Shown piece after piece: positions 16,853 through 22,053 of a stretch of 22,053 nucleotides of DNA. The notes below the pieces were generated by a model, which did not search any database, had not been told where the DNA came from, and saw only the letters and a program-made list of their open reading frames with translations. Both the position numbers and the translations under genes were made by a program. Origin of the DNA: Alphaproteobacteria bacterium (lineage in GTDB: Bacteria; Pseudomonadota; Alphaproteobacteria; Rhizobiales; Devosiaceae); the NCBI GenBank assembly GCA_018820005.1, contig JAHJOS010000427.1, positions 1-22,053 on the forward strand, given 5' to 3'. The stretch's first letter is position 1. The number at the start of each line of letters is the position of its first letter.

Positions 16853-17041
16853 CTAGTTGATGCTATTGGTCTGATTGGACATGGCTTCGGCTATGCCCGA
16901 GTTGAACAGGCCGGTAACGCTGTTCCCAAGCGCTGCAAATGTGCCAATGATGGCGATGCCGATCAGCATGCCGAGCAGGGCGTATTCAATCGCCGTAGCG
17001 CCCTCTTGGGCAAACCAGAAGGCTTTGATTGCGGCTTTCAA
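16853..17041 (-). CDS. Flp-family type IVb pilin
   Basis: A 62-aa prepilin with a short leader, the processing site E13-G14|A15-TAIEY (Glu19 and Tyr20 at the +5/+6 positions) and a following hydrophobic helix (ALLGMLIGIAIIGTFAALG). These are the hallmarks of Flp pilins of Tad systems. The start is TTG at 17041, supported by GGGAG 6 nt upstream. No tad/cpa assembly genes are in the window, so this is either an orphan copy or one served in trans. It lies 30 bp after the Nudix gene on the same strand. Confidence 0.9.
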   Translation of the reverse strand: MKAAIKAFWFAQEGATAIEYALLGMLIGIAIIGTFAALGNSVTGLFNSGIAEAMSNQTNSIN

Positions 17042-17071
17042 TATAGGCTCCCGAAGTTCCGTATCTCTATT

Positions 17072-17476
17072 CTAGAGCAGATCGCACAAGGCCGCGATCA
17101 GCGGTTCATCGGCCGGCGGCATTGCATAGTCACGCAGGAGCGGTGGCCGCACCCATTTGAGCGCGGCGTGTTCGCGGTTTTGCGGCGCCCCCTGCCACTT
17201 CCGACACACATAAAGTGGCATCAACAGGTGAAAACTCTCGTAAGAGTGACTGGCGAATGAGAGCGGCGCCAGGCAGGCCGCCTGCGTCTGGATCCCCAGT
17301 TCTTCCTCGAGTTCACGCATCAGCGCCGCTTCGGGGCTCTCGCCTGGCTCAACCTTCCCACCGGGAAACTCCCACAGGCCCGCCAGCGACTTTCCCTCAG
17401 GCCGCTGGGCGATGAGCACCCGACGGTCCGCATCCACCAGGGCACAGGCCACCACCAGCAACAAGGATTTGGTCAT
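17072..17476 (-). CDS. mutT: Nudix hydrolase, MutT-like (8-oxo-dGTP diphosphatase)
   Basis: A 134-aa cytoplasmic protein with a complete Nudix box at residues 40-62 (G-x5-E46-x7-R54-E55-x-x-E58-E59-x-G61). The flanking context (LIAQRPEGKSLAGLWEFPGG before it) is typical of MutT-type enzymes that hydrolyse oxidised dGTP to limit mutation. Its ATG overlaps the stop of the acetyltransferase gene by 4 bp, and that gene follows argJ by one base, so three genes form one operon. The MutT assignment is by motif context; other (d)NTP substrates are possible. Confidence 0.92.
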   Translation of the reverse strand: MTKSLLLVVACALVDADRRVLIAQRPEGKSLAGLWEFPGGKVEPGESPEAALMRELEEELGIQTQAACLAPLSFASHSYESFHLLMPLYVCRKWQGAPQNREHAALKWVRPPLLRDYAMPPADEPLIAALCDLL

Positions 17477-18222
17477 GCAGTCTCCGGCGAACGATAGTGA
17501 TAGTCGTACTGGTGTTGATAGCCGAGCCCGCGATACAGCGCCTGCGCCCCACTATTGTCCGCCTGCACGTTGAGGGCGGCAAGGCGCGCACCTGCAGACT
17601 GCCCCCAGGCCAGCCCCGTCCGCATCATGGCAGAGCCATAGCCTTTGCGCCGCTGGCTGGCATCTGTGACCACATTGCCCGCCACCACGATCTGGTCGGC
17701 TATCGTCATGATCGCCGACGCGACCGCGGCCCCGCTTTCATCGTAAAGCACGATGCCACGTGCCGGCGCTTCGAGTGCGCCGAGCAGGGCAGTCAGCCCA
17801 TCCATGCGTCTGTCGTCATAGCGCGCGAGTTGGCGCTGCACGGCCAGAAACTGCGGATCGAGCGCGTCATGGTCTTTCCCGCGCCGGTCGGGCTCAATCG
17901 AACCCAACGCCATGGCATAGTGGTAACTGTCGTCATAGCGCAGCCAGCCCATCGCCTCGAGCGCAGCCAGCGTGCGCGGCCCGGTGAGCGGCGTTACTCG
18001 AAACACCGGCGTCAGGCCTCGGGCCGAAAACCAGTCTGCCGCCGCAACAATACGCTGCTCGGCATTGTCATCATCGGCGGGGTCAAGGCACTGCACCGAA
18101 TTGGCGCGCTTGGTGTAACCATTGGCGGCACGGCGCACCCAGGCGCCGTCCCACTCCACCTCGATGCCCGGCCAGGCTGCCAGCCCGCTCCGCTCAAAAA
18201 AGTCGGCACCCGGCAGGCTCAT
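17473..18222 (-). CDS. GNAT-family N-acetyltransferase
   Basis: A 249-aa protein. The C-terminal half is a GNAT domain with the acetyl-CoA loop QRRKGYG (190-196) preceded by the strand VAGNVVTDAS, and ending AALNVQADNSGAQALYRGLGYQ, the usual C-terminal motif. The N-terminal half (LAAWPGIEVEWDGAWVRRA...) looks like a degenerate second GNAT-like fold. The start at 18222 is chosen because it lies one base after the argJ stop with GGAG 5 nt upstream; the frame stays open into argJ. The substrate is unknown. Its position inside an argJ operon hints at amino-acid metabolism, but this is only context. Confidence 0.88.
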   Translation of the reverse strand: MSLPGADFFERSGLAAWPGIEVEWDGAWVRRAANGYTKRANSVQCLDPADDDNAEQRIVAAADWFSARGLTPVFRVTPLTGPRTLAALEAMGWLRYDDSYHYAMALGSIEPDRRGKDHDALDPQFLAVQRQLARYDDRRMDGLTALLGALEAPARGIVLYDESGAAVASAIMTIADQIVVAGNVVTDASQRRKGYGSAMMRTGLAWGQSAGARLAALNVQADNSGAQALYRGLGYQHQYDYHYRSPETA

Positions 18223-18223
18223 G

Positions 18224-19456
18224 TCAGCTCCGATAATCGCCATTGATGGTGATGTAACCATGCGTAAGATCGCAGGTATAAACCGTGGCGCGGCCATCTC
18301 CCAGCCCCAGGCTCACCGTCAGCTCAAGGTCCTGCCCCTTCATATAGGCTGATGTCGCGGCCTCATCATAGATCGGGGCGCGCTCGCCATCCTTGGCCAC
18401 CAGCAGGTCACCAAAACGGATCGAGAGCTTGTCGCGGTCCGCCGGCTCGCCGGCCTTGCCCACGGCCATGACAACGCGTCCCCAATTGGCGTCTTCGCCG
18501 GCAATGGCGGTTTTGACAAGCGGCGAATCCGCAATCGACTTGGCGATACGGAAAGCGCTGGCGTCGCTGGTAGCGCCCTCGACATGAATGGAAACCTGCT
18601 TGGTCGCGCCTTCGCCATCGCGCACCACCTGGATGGCCAGATCGAACAGCACATCGCGCAGCGCTTCGCCGAAAATCTCGGCGCGCGGGTCCTCAAGACT
18701 GGTGATCGGCTCCACATCGGCCGCGCCGGTCGCAAAAGCCAGCAGCGTATCGGATGTGGAGGTATCGCTGTCGACTGTGATGGCGTTGAAACTGGTCTGC
18801 ACATGCCGACCCAGGAGGGCCTGCAGCACCGGCGCCGCAATCGGCATGTCGGTCACCACAAAGCTCAGCATGGTCGCCATGTCGGGCGCGATCATGCCGC
18901 TGCCCTTGGCAATGCCGTTGATCCTGACCTCGACCCCATCGATCTCAAGGGTCGCCCCATTGAGTTTGGGAAAGGTGTCCGTCGTCATGATGGCCTTGGC
19001 CGGGTCCATCCAGGGACCATCCCCCAACCGGCCTGCCATGGTGTCCAGCACACCAGCAAATTTGCCTGCATCAAGCGGCTCGCCGATGACGCCAGTCGAC
19101 GCCAGAAAAATCTCGGACCGTGCACAGCCCAGAGCCTTGGCGGCATAGTCAGCCGTCAGCTCGACGCTCGCCTGCCCCTTGGCGCCGGTGAAGGCATTGG
19201 CATTGCCCGAATTGACCACCAGCCCGCGCGCGACGCCACCCGGCAGATTGGCCTTGCACCAATCAACCGCCGCCGACGAGCATTTCGACTTGGTCACCAC
19301 GCCCGCGACAGTCGTGCCGGCATCAAATGCCATCAGCAGAACGTCGGTGCGGTTCTTGTACTTGATGCCGGCCTCAGCCGTGGCAAAGCGCACGCCGGCG
19401 ATCGACGGCAGTTCCGGATAGGATGTGGGAGCGAGCGGTGAAACCGGATGGGCCAT
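18224..19456 (-). CDS. argJ: Bifunctional glutamate N-acetyltransferase / amino-acid acetyltransferase
   Basis: A 410-aa enzyme of arginine biosynthesis. It transfers acetyl from N-acetylornithine to glutamate (cyclic pathway) and may also use acetyl-CoA. The self-cleavage site is visible as GMIAPDMA|TML, with Thr195 the nucleophile of the beta chain; upstream NSGNANAFTG and TGVIGEPLD, and the C-terminal THGYITINGDYRS, are typical. The start at 19456 (MAHPVSPLAP) is preferred over 19504, since the extra 16 residues look unconserved and AAGG precedes the later ATG. It is the first gene of the argJ-GNAT-Nudix operon. Bifunctionality is a family expectation and not proven by sequence alone. Confidence 0.95.
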   Translation of the reverse strand: MAHPVSPLAPTSYPELPSIAGVRFATAEAGIKYKNRTDVLLMAFDAGTTVAGVVTKSKCSSAAVDWCKANLPGGVARGLVVNSGNANAFTGAKGQASVELTADYAAKALGCARSEIFLASTGVIGEPLDAGKFAGVLDTMAGRLGDGPWMDPAKAIMTTDTFPKLNGATLEIDGVEVRINGIAKGSGMIAPDMATMLSFVVTDMPIAAPVLQALLGRHVQTSFNAITVDSDTSTSDTLLAFATGAADVEPITSLEDPRAEIFGEALRDVLFDLAIQVVRDGEGATKQVSIHVEGATSDASAFRIAKSIADSPLVKTAIAGEDANWGRVVMAVGKAGEPADRDKLSIRFGDLLVAKDGERAPIYDEAATSAYMKGQDLELTVSLGLGDGRATVYTCDLTHGYITINGDYRS

Positions 19457-19552
19457 GGATGGCAAGCCTTGCTGGAACGGGAACCTGCGCCCGGTTTGCC
19501 CCAAAGATGCGGCAATCGCAAGACACTGCGCATTTCAGCCAACAGGCATAGA

Positions 19553-19577
19553 GTCCGGGGGCACTCGGCCCCCGGAC
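19553..19577 (-). terminator. Strong stem-loop between the PPIase and argJ genes
   Basis: GTCCGGGGGC and GCCCCCGGAC form a perfect 10-bp GC-rich stem with a 5-nt loop, 10 bp after the PPIase stop. No T-run follows on the minus strand. It is probably a transcript end or 3' barrier separating PPIase and argJ mRNAs, but an intrinsic terminator is not certain. Confidence 0.55.
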
Positions 19578-19587
19578 AAAGTCAAAA

Positions 19588-20529
19588 CTACTGCGCGGTC
19601 GGCGTTGCCGCCTCGGCCGCCGCATCGGTCTCGGTCTGCGACGCCACGGCGGCTGCCAGCGCGGGATCGGGGATGTCGATCGCTACCCCCTCCATCAGCT
19701 TGGCGACGGTGCTATCGAAGGTCGTCATCATCAGCTGCTGCTGCAGCTGGGCGGCGACCTGCTCGAACGCCGGTGGCGATGACTCTCGCTTTTCTTCAAG
19801 CCGGATCACATGCCAGCCGAACTGGGACTGCACCGGGTCGGAGATCTGGCCCACATCGGTCAGCGCAAAGGCCGCGGCCTCAAACGGCGCAACCATCATG
19901 CCCTTGCTGAAAAAGCCGAGGTCGCCGCCATTGGCCGCGCCCGGATCAATCGACTTTTCCTTGGCCAGCGCAACAAAATCGGCACCGCCATCGAGCTGCG
20001 CCTTGATCGCCTTGGCTTCTTCTTCGGTGGCAACCAGAATGTGGCTGGCGCGCACTTCGGGCTGCGGCACGAAGTCGGCAACGAATTTGTCATAGGCGGC
20101 ACGCACCGACTGCTCGGTCACGGCCGTCGCAATGGTGTCGGCGAAATAGGCCCGACGCAGCGAGCGCTCCTTGAGATACTGCAGGCGCTGCGCGAACAGC
20201 GGCGTATCAGCCATGCCGGCGTCGGCACCGGCCTTGGCCATTACCTTCATGTCGATCAGCACGCGTACCAGGAATGGCTTACGCTGTTCTGCGGGCATCT
20301 GCTGCAGTTCCTGCACCAGGTCTTCTGCCGCAAAGCTCAGCTCGGCCTCGGTAATGGGCTCACCGCCAACGGTGGCGACCACGGCGTCGAGCGACACCGG
20401 CGCAGCAGCAGCGGCATCAGGCGCCGCCGGGGCAGCATCCTGGGAAAAGGCCGGCGTCAGCGCGCTGGCGGCAAGCAGGACGAGGACCAGGCTCGCGCTA
20501 CGGGCGAGACGCAGGGGGGAAAACATCAT
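19588..20529 (-). CDS. Periplasmic parvulin-type peptidyl-prolyl isomerase (SurA/PrsA-like)
   Basis: A 313-aa exported folding factor. A signal peptide (residues 1-30, hydrophobic SLVLVLLAASAL, cut near FSQ) is followed by an Ala/Pro-rich linker and an N-terminal chaperone region (about 45-130). The parvulin PPIase domain (about 159-246) runs from VRASHILV through DPGAANGGDLGFFSKGMMV to FGWHVIRLEE. The tail is acidic and Ala-rich. AAGGAG lies about 9 nt before the paired ATGs at 20529 and 20526; the frame remains open upstream without support. It is divergent from secA, placing a periplasmic folding catalyst beside the translocase motor. Confidence 0.93.
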   Translation of the reverse strand: MMFSPLRLARSASLVLVLLAASALTPAFSQDAAPAAPDAAAAAPVSLDAVVATVGGEPITEAELSFAAEDLVQELQQMPAEQRKPFLVRVLIDMKVMAKAGADAGMADTPLFAQRLQYLKERSLRRAYFADTIATAVTEQSVRAAYDKFVADFVPQPEVRASHILVATEEEAKAIKAQLDGGADFVALAKEKSIDPGAANGGDLGFFSKGMMVAPFEAAAFALTDVGQISDPVQSQFGWHVIRLEEKRESSPPAFEQVAAQLQQQLMMTTFDSTVAKLMEGVAIDIPDPALAAAVASQTETDAAAEAATPTAQ

Positions 20530-20736
20530 GAGGTCGGTCTCCTTGGCCGGCGCAAAAATCAGGGTGTCGGACAAATTTTGGTGGCACTCCTGTGCCATGG
20601 CTGTGCGTCTGGCGGGCCAAAATGGCAAGGGGGCAAATGCACCGCGCCGCACTTCGTGAGCGAGCAGACGGCCCAAACCCCCGCTTTTGTGCGGTTTCCC
20701 GCCAGCCTGCGGGAGGTGTGACCCATTTTGGCGACG

Positions 20737-20765
20737 TTGACAAGACAAGGGGGCGCTCTTACATC
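20737..20765 (+). promoter_or_regulatory. Candidate sigma70-type promoter for secA
   Basis: A perfect -35 box TTGACA (20737-20742), a 17-nt spacer and a -10-like TACATC (20760-20765) lie about 140 bp upstream of the secA start. The predicted leader would be about 130 nt. The rest of the 373-bp gap between PPIase and secA (20530-20902) shows no gene. Confidence 0.55.
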
Positions 20766-20805
20766 TCACGCGCTTTTCCGTCGCTCGGCGGGAATACAGA
20801 AATCC

Positions 20806-20883
20806 AAAGCCTGAAAGGCTTTCTCATCGCGCCACGAGGCCTGGCCGGGCCGATCAGAACGACTTTCACCGCGCCACGATGAG
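20806..20883 (+). other. Structured 5' leader of secA
   Basis: Two pairings and a repeat lie between the candidate promoter and the secA ribosome-binding site. A 7-bp hairpin AAAGCCT-GAA-AGGCTTT sits at 20806-20822. A longer-range stem pairs CTCATCG (20823-20829) with CGATGAG (20877-20883), ending seven bases before the Shine-Dalgarno AGGA at 20891. The 10-mer CGCGCCACGA is repeated at 20828-20837 and 20870-20879. No SecM-like leader peptide was seen. A regulatory role is inference. Confidence 0.4.
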
Positions 20884-20902
20884 TCATCGAAGGACCTTGC
20901 AT

Positions 20903-22053
20903 ATGGCACTAGCTTCGCTCGCCCGGCGGATATTCGGGTCTCCATCCGACCGTCACGTCAAGCGCTATCAGGGCAAGGTGGCCGCCATCAATGCGCTGGA
21001 GCCTGAACTGGAAAAGCTCAGCGACGATGCGCTGCGCGCCCGCACCGCTGAGTTTCGCGCCCAACTCGAAAAAGGCGTCGATCTCGATGATTTGATCGTG
21101 CCCGCCTTTGCCACCGTGCGCGAGGCCGCCAAGCGCGTGCTGGGCATGCGCCACTTCGATGTGCAGCTGATCGGCGGCATGGTGATGAACGAGCGCGGCA
21201 TCGCCGAGATGCGCACCGGTGAAGGCAAGACGCTGGTGGCGACCCTGCCGATGTATCTCAATGCCCTGCCCGGCAAGGGCGCGCATCTAGTCACCGTCAA
21301 CGACTATCTGGTCAAGCGCGACGCCAGCTGGATGGGGCAAATCTACAATTTCCTCGGCCTGACCACCGGCACGGTCGTGCATGGCATGACCGATCCCGAG
21401 CGCCAGCAGGCCTATGCCGCCGATATCACCTACGGCACCAACAATGAGTTGGGCTTTGACTATCTGCGCGACAACATGAAATACACCCGCGCCCAGATGG
21501 TGCAGCGGGGCCATGCCTTCGCCATCGTGGACGAAGTCGACTCCATTCTGATCGACGAAGCGCGCACGCCGCTGATCATTTCGGGCCCATCCGAAGATCG
21601 CTCTACGCTCTACACCACGCTCGACAATCTGATGTCGATCATTGAAGAGGGCGATTTCGAGCACGACGAAAAGCAGCGGGCCGCGACCTTTACCGATGCC
21701 GGCATTGAAAAGCTCGAAGCCCGCCTCGCGGCCGATGGCCTGCTCAAGACCGGCTCGCTCTATGATCTGGAAAACGTCGCCCTGGTGCACCACGCCAATT
21801 CGGCGCTGCGGGCCCACAAGCTGTTCCGCAAGGACAAGGACTACATCGTCCGAAACGATGAAGTGGTGATCATCGACGAGTTCAGCGGCCGCATGATACC
21901 TGGCCGTCGCTATTCGGAAGGCCTGCACCAGGCTCTCGAGGCCAAGGAACACGTCAAGATCCAGCCCGAGAACCAGACCCTGGCCTCGATCACCTTCCAG
22001 AACTATTTCCGCCTCTACAAGAAGCTCGCCGGCATGACAGGTACGGCGCTGAC
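20903..22053 (+). CDS. secA: Protein translocase ATPase SecA, N-terminal part
   Basis: The gene enters at 20903 and runs off the window end after about 383 codons of an expected 900 or so. SecA is the motor that pushes preproteins through SecYEG. It starts MALASLARRIFGSPSDRHVKRY, with ATP-binding motif I MRTGEGKT (103-110), then TNNELGFDYLRDNM and the DEAD-like motif DEVDSILIDEARTPLIISGP beginning near residue 210. The preprotein-binding region follows, and the last visible segment is KKLAGMTGT. AGGA lies 8 nt before the ATG. The gene is divergent from the periplasmic PPIase. Confidence 0.97.
   Translation, partial: MALASLARRIFGSPSDRHVKRYQGKVAAINALEPELEKLSDDALRARTAEFRAQLEKGVDLDDLIVPAFATVREAAKRVLGMRHFDVQLIGGMVMNERGIAEMRTGEGKTLVATLPMYLNALPGKGAHLVTVNDYLVKRDASWMGQIYNFLGLTTGTVVHGMTDPERQQAYAADITYGTNNELGFDYLRDNMKYTRAQMVQRGHAFAIVDEVDSILIDEARTPLIISGPSEDRSTLYTTLDNLMSIIEEGDFEHDEKQRAATFTDAGIEKLEARLAADGLLKTGSLYDLENVALVHHANSALRAHKLFRKDKDYIVRNDEVVIIDEFSGRMIPGRRYSEGLHQALEAKEHVKIQPENQTLASITFQNYFRLYKKLAGMTGTAL

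Overview
The window looks like chromosomal DNA from a GC-rich alphaproteobacterium of the order Hyphomicrobiales (Rhizobiales), most plausibly a Devosia-like genus. The grounds are the gene content and order: secA divergent from a parvulin-type PPIase, followed by argJ; ROK repressors beside sugar ABC operons; a MucR/Ros remnant; and a Flp pilin. The genus is an inference; no database was consulted.

Left part (1-8.6 kb): a sugar-uptake cassette. A ROK repressor (minus strand) is divergent from a five-gene plus-strand operon. The operon encodes a Tat-exported binding protein, two permeases, a MalK/UgpC-type ATPase and a cytoplasmic GH42 beta-galactosidase. Palindromes suited to the repressor sit in the 105-bp gap between them. 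The cassette is bracketed by tRNA-Arg debris: a 5' half broken in the anticodon loop at 44-82, an intact tRNA-Arg(CCU) at 8383-8459, and a tRNA 3' half without CCA at 8551-8592. A frameshifted MucR/Ros fragment lies just before the intact tRNA. This looks like the scar of an integration at a tRNA gene.

Middle part (8.6-13.2 kb): minus-strand genes for a ROK protein without the usual zinc cysteines, a ThuA-domain protein (closed by a textbook terminator), an SDR oxidoreductase, a host-attachment-family protein and a monohaem cytochrome c. The last two overlap by 4 bp. Then come, on the plus strand, a CAP-domain lipoprotein and an overlapping TusA-like protein.

Right part (13.2-22 kb): envelope and housekeeping genes. 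These are a D-Ala-D-Ala carboxypeptidase (minus), an SNase-fold protein with altered catalytic residues overlapping an M48 metalloprotease lipoprotein (plus), a Flp pilin, a compact argJ-GNAT-Nudix operon (minus), and a periplasmic parvulin-type PPIase (minus). The PPIase is divergent from secA, which runs off the window end. secA has a good sigma70-type promoter candidate and a structured leader.

I found no CRISPR array, intact transposase or integrase, and no clearly novel multi-gene defence or biosynthetic system. The most unusual points are the split tRNA remnants around the sugar operon, the SNase-like protein with replaced catalytic residues, the zinc-less ROK, and the secA leader.
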